Assembly (NCBI RefSeq): GCF_003837805.1
Contig: NZ_RQIT01000032.1
Span: forward strand, 1 to 64,000
DNA from: Bradyrhizobium sp. RP6
GTDB lineage: Bacteria > Pseudomonadota > Alphaproteobacteria > Rhizobiales > Xanthobacteraceae
Length of the DNA: 64,000 nt
Direction of reading: 5' to 3'
Position numbers and translations under genes: made by a program. Below the pieces are notes generated by a model. The model saw only the letters and a list, made by a program, of their open reading frames with translations, searched no databases and had not been told where the DNA came from. The stretch's first letter is position 1, and each line of letters starts with the position of its first letter. Positions 27,566 to 36,327 of the stretch are shown piece after piece.

Positions 27566-28078
27566 ATGACTCATTCCATGTTGTTAGGCGCAACGCCGAT
27601 CTCTCCCAGTCCTGCCGACTGTCTTTCCAGTGCCTGCTCGCCCGCAGCTGCTGGCGAGCAGGCGGGCTTTGAGCAGTCCCTAGCGCAAGTATCTGCAAAT
27701 CAGGGATCTGCTCTCCCGCCTGCGGATCGGCCCGTAGCGGCTTCGCCGATATTGGAGGTCCAGCGCACGAATGTGCTGGCAAGTCCGCCGGGTGACCGAA
27801 TCCTCCAAACCCTTTCCAGTATGTACCAGGGCCGCGCCGTTCCTCCGGCGGTTGCGTCGGCTGCCGTGACTAATGTACAGCCTGGACCGGCTACGCAGCC
27901 GCTTTTGCAGACGGATAACGTCGGTGCACATGCGGATGTTAAACCGGTTGGAGCCGATTTTGAGTCGATGATGACGAATCTGCGAGACGTATACAGGGAC
28001 GTTATTCAGGTTTCCCTCGTCTCTAAGGGCACCAGCGCTGTCAGCTCGTCGCTAAACAAGCTGCTATCGGCCGGCTGA
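27566..28078 (+). CDS. nopB: Inner rod protein NopB (NolB, SctI)
   Basis: A 170-residue protein, first of the core operon. The leader is Ser/Pro/Ala-rich and the C-terminal 50 residues are helical (DFESMMTNLRDVYRDVIQVS, then SSSLNKLLSAG). This C-terminal helix pattern is that of SctI/rod proteins that join needle to base. NopB is also a secreted pilus-associated protein in rhizobia. rhcJ follows 9 bp later. Confidence 0.85.
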   Translation: MTHSMLLGATPISPSPADCLSSACSPAAAGEQAGFEQSLAQVSANQGSALPPADRPVAASPILEVQRTNVLASPPGDRILQTLSSMYQGRAVPPAVASAAVTNVQPGPATQPLLQTDNVGAHADVKPVGADFESMMTNLRDVYRDVIQVSLVSKGTSAVSSSLNKLLSAG

Positions 28079-28086
28079 ATAAGCTG

Positions 28087-28953
28087 ATGACTGGCGATAT
28101 GAAGAGGGCTAGCTGTGGCGGCCGTCAATCGTGGCGGCGGCTTCGCGTGTGTCTCGCGATGCCCCTTCTCCTCTCGCTGATCGGCTGTAAGGCTGATCTC
28201 TACACCAAAATTCAGGAGCGCGAGGCTAATGAGATGCTCGCGCTTCTCCTTAGCAAGGGCGTTGATGCTGTCCGTGTTGTCGCCAAGGACGGGACCAGTA
28301 CAATCCAGGTCGAGGAAAAGCAGCTCGCTTATTCGATTGACCTGCTAAATGTCGAAGGGTTGCCGCGCCAATCCTTCAAGAATCTCGGCGAGGTGTTCAA
28401 GGGATCGGGCCTCGTTGCCTCGCCGATCGAGGAGCGGGCACGTTACGTTTATGCTCTAAGCGAAGAATTGTCGCGCACGATCAGCGATATAGATGGCGTC
28501 CTTTCAGCACGCGTCCACGTCGTTCTGCCGAAGAACGACTTGTTGCGACAAGATGCGACCCCGTCCTCCGCCTCGGTCTTCATTCGCCATGGCTCCAGCG
28601 CGAAGCTCTCGGCACTGTTGCCGCAGATCAAGATGCTCGTCGCAAACAGCATTGAAGGCCTGTCCTATGACAAGGTCGCGGTCGTCTTCGTGCCGGTCGA
28701 GCGCGCTCCAATCGAGCAGTCTGCCGCGCCGGTAGTTCCTGCGGCTCAGTCAGCAAGAGCGGGCTCAGCCCCGTTACTTGCGCTTGCTGTGGGAGGCGCC
28801 GGAGCGCTATTCGGCATCGTATCTTGCGTATTGCTGGGCCCGCGCATGCGTCAGTTTGGACGATCATCGCGCAAGCTGAGCGTGTTTGGTAGGGGCTCGC
28901 GTGTGTCTGCTGAGCAGGAGTCGGACAAAAAGTTGATTGCTGATGCGACATAG
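28087..28953 (+). CDS. rhcJ: Inner-ring lipoprotein RhcJ (SctJ)
   Basis: A 288-residue lipoprotein with lipobox LSLIGC and acylated Cys34. The family start CKADLYTKIQEREANEMLAL follows, then two ring-building domains (LGEVFKGSGLVASPIEERAR and SELSRTISDIDGVLSARVHV variants). A C-terminal membrane helix (PLLALAVGGAGALFGIVSCV) precedes a short basic tail. The order fits SctJ, the inner-membrane ring protein. The gene lies between nopB and nolU. Confidence 0.96.
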   Translation: MTGDMKRASCGGRQSWRRLRVCLAMPLLLSLIGCKADLYTKIQEREANEMLALLLSKGVDAVRVVAKDGTSTIQVEEKQLAYSIDLLNVEGLPRQSFKNLGEVFKGSGLVASPIEERARYVYALSEELSRTISDIDGVLSARVHVVLPKNDLLRQDATPSSASVFIRHGSSAKLSALLPQIKMLVANSIEGLSYDKVAVVFVPVERAPIEQSAAPVVPAAQSARAGSAPLLALAVGGAGALFGIVSCVLLGPRMRQFGRSSRKLSVFGRGSRVSAEQESDKKLIADAT

Positions 28954-28964
28954 TCTGGACGCTC

Positions 28965-29597
28965 ATGTCGGCATCAATGTCATCCACAAAACCCAATCGT
29001 TCGTTCACGCTCCCAGCCGATCGGCTGCGCGAGCTTGCTGCCTCGGTCGATCCCGGTCGTTTTGCTGGGCTTCTTGACCCGCTGCTTTCGCCTTCCACGT
29101 TGGCTCGGCTACAGCAGAGTTCCAGGCTGCAGCCAAGGCTCGCCGAACTGCTGCTGGGCGGCAAGGTCGAGGTGAGCTGCGCCGATTGGAACGAAGATGC
29201 TCTCCTGGGGCATGAGCCGCGGCGGGCTGCGCTGCTCGCGGGCAGCATCTGGCATGCACGCTCTATCCTCAAGCTGGTTTCCAGGCACGATCTGCCGATA
29301 TTGGTGGAGTTGATCGGTGCCGAAGCGCATGCTTTCGCAGTCCGGCATTTATCCAGTGCCGTCGCAACGACCCCGATCGTCGATCCAGAGCAATTGTCGC
29401 GACAGATCGAATATGACGGGCACGCTTGTCTCGGCGCCTGGCTCGAAGAGACTTCATCGCTTGGTCGTATCCGCGTGCTTCTACGCTTGCCTGTTGGGAC
29501 GGCCGCCGAGAGTCCAACTGCTGAACACCGTAGCGCAGCAGGCCCGCTGCTTTCCCTCGTCATGGCGCATTTGCGTGCAGAGGCTGCCGGAGCATGA
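28965..29597 (+). CDS. nolU: Sorting-platform protein NolU (SctK-like)
   Basis: A 210-residue soluble protein in the position of nolU. It has FAGLLDPLLSPSTLARLQQS and a conserved-looking helix with WHARSILKLVSRHDLPILVE. SctK proteins bridge SctD to the SctQ pods. Sequence similarity in this family is low, so the call depends on order and length. Its stop overlaps the next start by 4 bp (ATGA). Confidence 0.8.
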   Translation: MSASMSSTKPNRSFTLPADRLRELAASVDPGRFAGLLDPLLSPSTLARLQQSSRLQPRLAELLLGGKVEVSCADWNEDALLGHEPRRAALLAGSIWHARSILKLVSRHDLPILVELIGAEAHAFAVRHLSSAVATTPIVDPEQLSRQIEYDGHACLGAWLEETSSLGRIRVLLRLPVGTAAESPTAEHRSAAGPLLSLVMAHLRAEAAGA

Positions 29598-30214
29598 CGG
29601 CCGATGATCCCGCATCACCCGCGGCCCCGCAGATTCGGCCACTTGGACCGCTGATCCCAGCTGCGCAGCTTGAGATCTGGCACGATGCCGTACGGGCGCG
29701 AGCCGCTGCCGAGCGGCATCTGCAGCGGGTTCGCGGGTGGGCACGCCAGGCTTATGAGCGGGAACGGGCGCGGGGCCGCGCCGAGGGTGCAAAGGCTGGC
29801 GCAGAGGAAATGGCGCGGCTGATTGCGCAGGCGACTTGTGAACTGGCCCAGCGCAAGGCGGCTCTGGAGCGGGAATTGCCGCAACTGGTCTTCGAGATCG
29901 TTCGCGATCTGCTTGGCGCGTTTGACCCCGGTGAGCTGCTGGTCCACGGCGTTCGTCATGCCATCGAGCAAAGATATAAGAACACGGAGGTTTGCCTCCA
30001 CGTCTCCCCACTGAAGGCCGACCTGCTAGCCAGTGAGTTCAAGGACTATGACGGACTTGAGGGCCGGCCGAAGGTCAGGATTGAGGCGGATCCGGCGCTG
30101 AGTGCGGACCAATGTGTCTTGTGGAGCGAGTTTGGCAATGTCGATCTTGGACTTGCCGCGCAGCTGCGCGCGCTGCGTCTCGGGTTTGGCTTGTCAGAGG
30201 AAGCTGAATCGTGA
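29594..30214 (+). CDS. rhcL: ATPase stator RhcL (NolV, SctL)
   Basis: A 206-residue protein rich in charged helix (YERERARGRAEGAKAGAEEM), with a C-terminal globular part, the pattern of SctL/FliH. It links the ATPase RhcN to RhcQ and restrains the ATPase. It starts inside the nolU stop (ATGA) and ends overlapping the GTG start of rhcN. Confidence 0.9.
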   Translation: MTADDPASPAAPQIRPLGPLIPAAQLEIWHDAVRARAAAERHLQRVRGWARQAYERERARGRAEGAKAGAEEMARLIAQATCELAQRKAALERELPQLVFEIVRDLLGAFDPGELLVHGVRHAIEQRYKNTEVCLHVSPLKADLLASEFKDYDGLEGRPKVRIEADPALSADQCVLWSEFGNVDLGLAAQLRALRLGFGLSEEAES

Positions 30215-31566
30215 CCGGGCAACGAGCGACCCATGATGCCGAGGCCGCAGAAGGAAGTGTAGAGGCCGCACTCTCGTCCTTGAGATCTTCCGCCAGGCAC
30301 ATCGATACACGCGCCGTCCGCGGCCGGATCACGCGGGCGGTGGGCACGCTGCTGCACGCCGTCTTGCCGGAGGCCCGGGTCGGAGAGCTATGCCTATTGC
30401 AGGATCCTCGTAGCGGATGGTCGCTCGAGGCGGAGGTGATCGGCCTGTTGCCGGACGGGGTGTTACTCACGCCCATCGGGGACATGGTGGGGCTGTCCAA
30501 TCGTGCGGAGGTGGTGACGACCGGGCGAATGCAGGAAGTGGCTGTCGGCCCCGGTTTGCTCGGCCGCGTCATCGACAGTTTTGGCCGACCGCTCGACGGC
30601 AAGGGCCCGATAAAAGCCGGCGAAGCCAGACCGCTGCGCGGCAGGGCGCCCAATCCGATGAAACGGCGCGGAATTGAACAGCCGTTCCCGCTAGGCGTTC
30701 GTGTCCTGGATGGCCTTCTGACATGTGGAGAAGGTCAGCGGATCGGAATCTATGGTGATGCGGGTTGCGGCAAGTCGACGCTGATGTCGCAAATCGTAAG
30801 AGGCGCGGCGGCCGACGTCACCATCGTTGCGCTGATCGGTGAGCGCGGTCGAGAGGTGCGTGAATTCATCGAACGTCATCTTGGCGAAGCCCTTCACCGT
30901 TCCGTCGTTGTGGTGGAGACCTCCGACCGTTCGGCGATGGAGCGGGCCCAATGCGCCCACATGGCGACAGCACTGGCGGAATATTTTCGTGATCAGGGCC
31001 TTCGCGTCGTTTTGATGATGGATTCTTTGACGCGCTTTAGCCGCGCCATGCGTGAAATCGGCCTCGCCGCAGGAGAGCCGCCGACCCGGCGCGGATTTCC
31101 GCCCTCCGTTTTTGCGCTGTTGCCGGGCTTGTTGGAGCGCGCCGGCATGGGCGAGCATGGCTCCATTACGGCCTTCTATACGGTGCTTGTCGAGGGTGAT
31201 GGCACGGGCGATCCAATAGCGGAAGAATCACGCGGCATCCTTGATGGCCACATTATTCTGTCCCGCGCGCTGGCCTCTCGAGAGCATTTTCCGGCTATCG
31301 ATGTGCTGTCTAGCCGCAGCCGTGTCATGGATGCGATCGTGTCGGTGCCGCATCGCAAGGCCGCATCCTTCTTCCGTGATCTGCTCTCACGCTACGCTGA
31401 GGCCGAGTTCTTGATCAAGGTCGGTGAATACAAGCAAGGTTCTGATCCGTTGACCGATCGAGCAATCGCCTCGATCGAGCAGCTGCGGGCCTTTTTGCGC
31501 CAGGGGCAGGGTGAGGCGTGCAGCTTTGAGGAGACGGTCGCATGGATATCGCGTCTGACGGCCTAA
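30211..31566 (+). CDS. rhcN: Type III secretion ATPase RhcN (SctN)
   Basis: A 451-residue ATPase of the F1-beta/FliI type. Walker A GDAGCGKST lies at about residues 181-189, then GERGREVREFIERHLGE. The Walker B region is LRVVLMMDSLTRFSRAMREI, followed by GEPPTRRGFPPSVFALLPGL. The C terminus includes the chaperone-docking helices. It unfolds substrates and feeds them to the gate. The GTG start is coupled to rhcL (4-bp overlap) and its end overlaps the start of rhcZ by 25 bp. Confidence 0.98.
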   Translation: MTGQRATHDAEAAEGSVEAALSSLRSSARHIDTRAVRGRITRAVGTLLHAVLPEARVGELCLLQDPRSGWSLEAEVIGLLPDGVLLTPIGDMVGLSNRAEVVTTGRMQEVAVGPGLLGRVIDSFGRPLDGKGPIKAGEARPLRGRAPNPMKRRGIEQPFPLGVRVLDGLLTCGEGQRIGIYGDAGCGKSTLMSQIVRGAAADVTIVALIGERGREVREFIERHLGEALHRSVVVVETSDRSAMERAQCAHMATALAEYFRDQGLRVVLMMDSLTRFSRAMREIGLAAGEPPTRRGFPPSVFALLPGLLERAGMGEHGSITAFYTVLVEGDGTGDPIAEESRGILDGHIILSRALASREHFPAIDVLSSRSRVMDAIVSVPHRKAASFFRDLLSRYAEAEFLIKVGEYKQGSDPLTDRAIASIEQLRAFLRQGQGEACSFEETVAWISRLTA

Positions 31567-32078
31567 GTCCCGTTCACGCCTCAAAGCTGCGGCTGGTAAA
31601 GGACATGCGGGAACGAAGCGCCCTTCGTGAATTGTCCAACATGGAAGCCAAGCGCCACCTCGCGATTCAAGCTGTCCAACAAGCGTGCGAGCATCTTGCA
31701 CATGCCGAAGAGCGCCGCGCAAAGGTCGAGGCGGAGCTCTATCGGGAGATGCTAGCGGCCGATGCGATATCTGTATGCGAACTGCAGCGACGCTATCATC
31801 TCATCATCGGGCGACTCACAGACGAGATCACAGCGGCGCAGTGCGTTCTTGACAAGGCCCGTGCTGCCCAAGAGCAAGCTGAGGCTGCGGCTCTTGAGGC
31901 CCGAGCCGTTTGGACCAAGCGTTCAGCGGCGAGCCAGAAATGGCGTGAGATCGATCACGACGTTCGGCGCATCACGAATGCACATTTCGAGGCTGCCGCC
32001 GAAATCGAAGCCGATGATGAAGTCTTGCTCCGCTACCGGCGAGGCCGATCAGGGCAGACGGGAGGTGAGCCAACATGA
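31542..32078 (+). CDS. rhcZ: Stalk protein RhcZ (y4yJ-like, SctO)
   Basis: A 178-residue, almost wholly helical protein (ELSNMEAKRHLAIQAVQQAC, LTDEITAAQCVLDKARAAQ). It is the coiled-coil SctO/FliJ type that sits in the ATPase ring and contacts SctV. Its start lies 25 bp inside rhcN and its stop overlaps rhcQ (ATGA), so the three are translationally coupled. Confidence 0.85.
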   Translation: MDIASDGLSPVHASKLRLVKDMRERSALRELSNMEAKRHLAIQAVQQACEHLAHAEERRAKVEAELYREMLAADAISVCELQRRYHLIIGRLTDEITAAQCVLDKARAAQEQAEAAALEARAVWTKRSAASQKWREIDHDVRRITNAHFEAAAEIEADDEVLLRYRRGRSGQTGGEPT

Positions 32079-33196
32079 TTGCAGATCCTCTCCCGCGCGA
32101 GCTAGGGGCCTGCGACGCGGAAGCCGCATCCGCGCCATATCGGCCGGCTGAACGCGCAGCCTTCACGCCGACGCTGATCCTCTCGCACGCCGTGACCTCG
32201 TGGCTTAACGAGATCGCAGCGTTGCGTGCGCCTCTGCAAACCCTCCTCGGCGAGAAGCCGCTATCTGTGCGCGTGAGCCGAACCGTCTGGCAGGCGGAGC
32301 CGGCTGCGACGTCGATGCTTGATTGCGTCTTCCAAGTAAATGGTGAAACCCTGATCCTGTCCTTGCCAGTTGCGCTTGCGGAAGCGCTGATTGGGACCTT
32401 GCAGGATGGCCTTACCTTACCTTCTGAGCCGACGCGTTCGCTGGTCCTGGAACTTGCGCTGGAACCCTTGCTGGCTCCGCTGGAAAGAATGACGCAGCGC
32501 AATCTGCAGCTTGTTCGCACCGAGGAAGCGCCGAATACGAGGCCTTATCTTGAATTTGACGTCGCCTTTGGTGAGCTCGCCAGCAAGGCGCGGCTGCTTC
32601 TATTCTCGCCGCTTGACGGTCCCGTTCCGCCGGCCTTCACCGCCCTCGGCGAGCTGCTCGGCCGATCACCGCGACAGACGGCCAAGCTGCCTTCCGAACT
32701 CCCGGTCATCGTTGCAGGCCAAGTCGGTTCGCTTCGCGTCGCGATCGGCGTTCTTCGCCGAGCAGAGCAAGGCGACGCGCTGCTCCCGGACGTAATTCCA
32801 CTCGCGCGAGGACAGATCATTCTCGCTGCAGACCGATTGTGGGCCCCTGCAGAGATTGGCGGCGACAAGCTGGTGCTGCGAGGACCATTCCGCTTGCGAT
32901 CCCACCCCCTAACGAGTGAAGATATAATGCCCCAAAACCAGGTGCAACAGCAGCCTCCGTCAGAGGCGGATATCGACAGCATCGAGATCACACTCATATT
33001 CGAATGTGGCCGCTGGCCGATGCCCTTGGGAACCTTGCGAACCCTCAACGAAGGCCACGTGTTCGAACTTGGCCGGCCTCTGGATGGGCCGGTTGATATC
33101 CTTGCCAACGGCCAACGTATCGGCCAGGGCGACATCGTGCGGATCGGGGACGAGCTGGCCGTCAGGCTGCGCGGCAGGTTGGCGCTTAATGACTGA
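32075..33196 (+). CDS. rhcQ: Cytoplasmic ring protein RhcQ (SctQ)
   Basis: A 373-residue protein. The C-terminal 75 residues form a SpoA (surface presentation) domain: LIFECGRWPMPLGTLRTLNE, ELGRPLDGPVDILANGQRIG and GDIVRIGDELAVRL. The N-terminal region is the less conserved pod-forming part. An in-frame ATG at 32927 could start a short C-terminal form, as in some SctQ genes. It is coupled to rhcZ and its stop overlaps the ATG of rhcR at 33189. Confidence 0.92.
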   Translation: MIADPLPRELGACDAEAASAPYRPAERAAFTPTLILSHAVTSWLNEIAALRAPLQTLLGEKPLSVRVSRTVWQAEPAATSMLDCVFQVNGETLILSLPVALAEALIGTLQDGLTLPSEPTRSLVLELALEPLLAPLERMTQRNLQLVRTEEAPNTRPYLEFDVAFGELASKARLLLFSPLDGPVPPAFTALGELLGRSPRQTAKLPSELPVIVAGQVGSLRVAIGVLRRAEQGDALLPDVIPLARGQIILAADRLWAPAEIGGDKLVLRGPFRLRSHPLTSEDIMPQNQVQQQPPSEADIDSIEITLIFECGRWPMPLGTLRTLNEGHVFELGRPLDGPVDILANGQRIGQGDIVRIGDELAVRLRGRLALND

Positions 33197-33854
33197 GGTT
33201 CAACCCAGCATCCTTGCGCTTCTTGCGATTACCGTCGGCCTTGGCCTGCTGGCCTTTGCTGTCGTGACAACGACCGCCTTTATCAAGGTCTCCGTTGTTC
33301 TCTTCCTCGTGCGCAATGCGCTGGGGACTCAATCGATACCGCCGAACATCGTCCTCTACGGAGCGGCACTGATCCTGACCGTCTTCATCAGCGCTCCGGT
33401 CTTCGAGCAGACCTATAACCGCTTTACCGATCCGCAACTTCGCTACCAAAGTTTCGATGACTGGGTGACGGCCGCCAAGGAGGGACAGGAGCCGCTCCGA
33501 GCTCATCTGAAGAAATTCACTAATGAAGAGCAACGCCGCTTCTTCCTGTCCTCAACGGAACACGTCTGGTCGGAGGACATGCGCGGCAGCGTCACGGCAG
33601 ATGATTTTGCGATTCTCGTGCCGTCGTTTTTGATCTCCGAACTCAAGCGTGGATTCGAAATCGGTTTTCTTCTCTATCTTCCCTTCATCACGATCGATCT
33701 CATTGTAACGACGATTTTGATGGCCATGGGTATGTCGATGGTATCCCCCACGGTGATATCTGTCCCCTTCAAGCTCTTTTTGTTCGTCACGATCGACGGC
33801 TGGTCACGTCTCATGCACGGGCTGGTATTAAGCTACACGACCCCAGGAGGTTGA
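33189..33854 (+). CDS. rhcR: Export gate protein RhcR (SctR)
   Basis: A 221-residue membrane protein with FIKVSVVLFLVRNALGTQSI in the first segment, VFEQTYNRF, then SFLISELKRGFEIGFLLYLP and DLIVTTILMAMGMSMVSPTV, classic SctR/FliP features. The ATG at 33189 overlaps the rhcQ stop. It ends with TTPGG and the rhcS ribosome site AGGAGG lies just before its stop. With SctS and SctT it forms the export core. Confidence 0.97.
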   Translation: MTEVQPSILALLAITVGLGLLAFAVVTTTAFIKVSVVLFLVRNALGTQSIPPNIVLYGAALILTVFISAPVFEQTYNRFTDPQLRYQSFDDWVTAAKEGQEPLRAHLKKFTNEEQRRFFLSSTEHVWSEDMRGSVTADDFAILVPSFLISELKRGFEIGFLLYLPFITIDLIVTTILMAMGMSMVSPTVISVPFKLFLFVTIDGWSRLMHGLVLSYTTPGG

Positions 33855-33856
33855 CC

Positions 33857-34132
33857 ATGAACGAAGCCAGTATCCTTACGCACCTGAGTCAATCGCTCGT
33901 GCTCTTCATGATCTGGGTTCTGCCGCCGCTGCTCGCAGCTCTCATCTCTGGACTGATCATTGGCCTCATCCAGGCGGCAACTCAGCTCCAGGATCAAACC
34001 TTGCCACTGACAGTCAAGCTTCTGGTTGTTGTAGCCGTGCTCGCCGGGTTTTCTCCCGTGCTCAGCGCTCCTCTGATCGACCAGGCCGAGCACATCTTCA
34101 GCGAGTTTCCAGCACTCACCGCAAGATATTAG
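33857..34132 (+). CDS. rhcS: Export gate protein RhcS (SctS)
   Basis: A 91-residue protein with two membrane helices (LVLFMIWVLPPLLAALISGL and LTVKLLVVVAVLAGFSPVL) around the conserved IGLIQAATQLQDQTLPL. It starts at the ATG at 33857, 6 nt after AGGAGG. A TTG at 33851 is too close to that site to be used. Confidence 0.96.
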   Translation: MNEASILTHLSQSLVLFMIWVLPPLLAALISGLIIGLIQAATQLQDQTLPLTVKLLVVVAVLAGFSPVLSAPLIDQAEHIFSEFPALTARY

Positions 34133-34142
34133 CAGAGCTTGG

Positions 34143-34964
34143 ATGGCTGGCCTGTCACCCGCGGAGGCGCAAGCTCTCGTTCAGGGCACGATCGAGCTCG
34201 TCGCCGCAACCGGCCTGAGTGCGGCCCGCGCCCTCGGCATCATGCTGGTGCTTCCGGTCTTCACCCGGCCGCGCATCAGCGGTCTGGTTCGGGGAAGCCT
34301 TACGATTGCGATCGGCCTACCGTGCCTCGCTCAGATCAAGCTCGGTCTGCAGACCCTGGACCCGAACACGCGCCTAGTCAGCGTTACCATGCTTGGCCTG
34401 AAGGAGGTGTTCGTCGGTCTTATGCTCGGCATCCTGCTCAGTATTCCACTATGGAGCATACAGGCAGTCGGCGACATCATCGATACTCAACGAGGAATTT
34501 CGAGCCAAGTTGCGGGGGAGGATCCCGCGACGCACAGCCAAGCGTCCGGGACCGGGCTTTTTCTCGGCGTTACGGCAGTTACGATCTTCGTACTGGTCGG
34601 CGGGCTGCAGACCATGGTGAGCGGCCTTTATGGCAGCTACCTAGTGTGGCCTGTCTATCAGTTTCTGCCTGCCGTGACAGCGCAGGGTGCAATGGAATGT
34701 CTGGCCCTTCTCGATCGCATCATGATGACGACCTTGTTAGTTGCCGGGCCGGTGCTGGCCCTGCTGCTGCTGGTCGATGTCTCGGTCATGATACTCGGCC
34801 GTTTTGCATCTCAGCTCAAGCTGAACGATCTCTCCCCAATGATCAAGAATCTTGCATTCGGGGTCATCATGGTTAGCTACGCCGTCTATCTGCTTGAATA
34901 CGCCGGAGCTGAAATCCTGACCTCGAACAACATGCTTGAGTATCTGAAGAAGCTGTTGAAATGA
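34143..34964 (+). CDS. rhcT: Export gate protein RhcT (SctT)
   Basis: A 273-residue protein with about six or seven membrane segments (ARALGIMLVLPVFTRPRISG; GLFLGVTAVTIFVLVGGLQT; LLLVDVSVMILGRFASQLKL). The middle GDIIDTQRGISSQVAGEDPA is typical of SctT/FliR. Its stop overlaps the rhcU start by 4 bp. Confidence 0.96.
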   Translation: MAGLSPAEAQALVQGTIELVAATGLSAARALGIMLVLPVFTRPRISGLVRGSLTIAIGLPCLAQIKLGLQTLDPNTRLVSVTMLGLKEVFVGLMLGILLSIPLWSIQAVGDIIDTQRGISSQVAGEDPATHSQASGTGLFLGVTAVTIFVLVGGLQTMVSGLYGSYLVWPVYQFLPAVTAQGAMECLALLDRIMMTTLLVAGPVLALLLLVDVSVMILGRFASQLKLNDLSPMIKNLAFGVIMVSYAVYLLEYAGAEILTSNNMLEYLKKLLK

Positions 34965-35998
34965 GCTCTACAAGTGAGGAGAAAAAGCTTCCTCCGACGC
35001 CCAAGAAGCTGCGTGATGCCCGCAAGAAGGGGCAGAGCGCCCGCAGCTCGGATCTGGTGAGCGGCGTCAGCGCCTGTGCCGGTTTCGGCTGTCTGTGGTG
35101 GCGAGCGGGTGCGATCAAGGACAAGTGGCAAGAGACGGTCCAACTGGTCGATAAACTGCAGGAGCAGCCGTTCACAAACGCAGTGCCACAAGCGCTCAGC
35201 GGCTTGCTAGAACTTTCGATTGCCACCGTCGCTCCGTTGCTCGCTGCTGCCGTCACAGCAGCTCTTCTCGCCAATGTCCTGGCCAATGGCGGCTTTATGT
35301 TTGCTTCGGAGCCGCTCAAGCCGAAGCTCGAGAAACTGGATCCAATCAAAGGCTTGAAACGCATCGCCTCGAAACGTTCGGCCATCGAGCTTGGCAAGAC
35401 ACTGGCTAAAGTGGTTTTGCTTAGTGCGACTTTCTTTCTCACGGTGACCGCCAGCTGGAAAGCGCTGGTGTACCTGCCAGTCTGCGGGATGAGCTGTTTT
35501 GGCTTCGTTTTCACCGAGGTTAAATTGCTGACTGGGATTGCCGCTGGAGCTTTTCTGGTCGGCGGATTGGCTGACCTCCTAATCCAGCGCTGGCTATTTA
35601 TGCAGGACATGCGCATGACTGAAACGGAGGCCAAGCGGGAGAACAAGGAACAGCAGGGCAATCCGCAGGTGAAGCGTGAGCACCGGCGTCTGCGGCAAGA
35701 GTCGGCCAACGAGGCTCCGGTCGGCGTCAGTCGAGCCACGTTGATATTGCGGGGATCGGCAACGTTGATTGGGCTGCGCTATGTTCGCGGCGAGACCGGC
35801 GTGCCGGTCTTGGTCTGCCGTGGCGAGGGCGAAGCTGCTTCACAGCTGCTTGGTGAGGCGCGCGCGCTGCGCCTCAACATTGTGGATGACGATGTCCTGA
35901 CGCGTCAGCTGCTCGGCAAAGCAAAGCTCGGCAACCCCGTTCCCTCGCAATATTTCGAGTCGGTCGCAAAAGCACTCTATGCGGCGGGGCTAGTCTAG
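34961..35998 (+). CDS. rhcU: Export switch protein RhcU (SctU), without NPTH
   Basis: A 345-residue protein. It starts with KKLPPTPKKLRDARKKGQSA, has four membrane segments, and keeps the cytoplasmic linker (KRENKEQQGNPQVKREHRRL). In SctU and FlhB proteins this linker leads to an N-P-T-H motif that cleaves itself between N and P. Here the aligned positions 264-267 read RGSA within RATLILRGSATLIGLRY. The residues around it align well (GLRY, VPVLVCRGEGEAASQLLGEA), so the loss is specific. The nucleotides show no frameshift. RhcU is the last gene of the operon and starts coupled to rhcT. Confidence 0.95.
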   Translation: MSSTSEEKKLPPTPKKLRDARKKGQSARSSDLVSGVSACAGFGCLWWRAGAIKDKWQETVQLVDKLQEQPFTNAVPQALSGLLELSIATVAPLLAAAVTAALLANVLANGGFMFASEPLKPKLEKLDPIKGLKRIASKRSAIELGKTLAKVVLLSATFFLTVTASWKALVYLPVCGMSCFGFVFTEVKLLTGIAAGAFLVGGLADLLIQRWLFMQDMRMTETEAKRENKEQQGNPQVKREHRRLRQESANEAPVGVSRATLILRGSATLIGLRYVRGETGVPVLVCRGEGEAASQLLGEARALRLNIVDDDVLTRQLLGKAKLGNPVPSQYFESVAKALYAAGLV

Positions 35999-36327
35999 AT
36001 CATCCTGTCCTGACGCTGCGATCTGCAGAGTGCGCCCAATGGACGCTGGGATCTTGCGCGACGGGCCGATAGGCTCGCCCAGATAGCCTCTGGGCCACGG
36101 GCTCGCCGACCGGATCACTGGATCAGCTGCGGCGCCAAGCGCAACAACTTGTTCGCCGATTTCGAGTGCTTTCCGCGCCTGCACCCTCGAGGACGTCGAC
36201 TTGTACCGTAGCTACAGGGGGTGCCACTCGGATGACGCGGTACTGCTGATCATGAACTAGGACGGCTCCCATCTGGAGCACGCTCTCAACGGGCCTGTGG
36301 TGCCGACGAGCCGCTCGTTCAGCCAAA
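35999..36327 (-). other. Possible coding remnant, no intact gene
   Basis: The minus strand has two overlapping short frames reading VLQMGAVLVHDQQYRVIRVA and ARKALEIGEQVVALGAA. They are coding-like but unassigned. The block near 36297-36330 is nearly identical to bases 47572-47605, beside the effector remnant. Confidence 0.35.
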
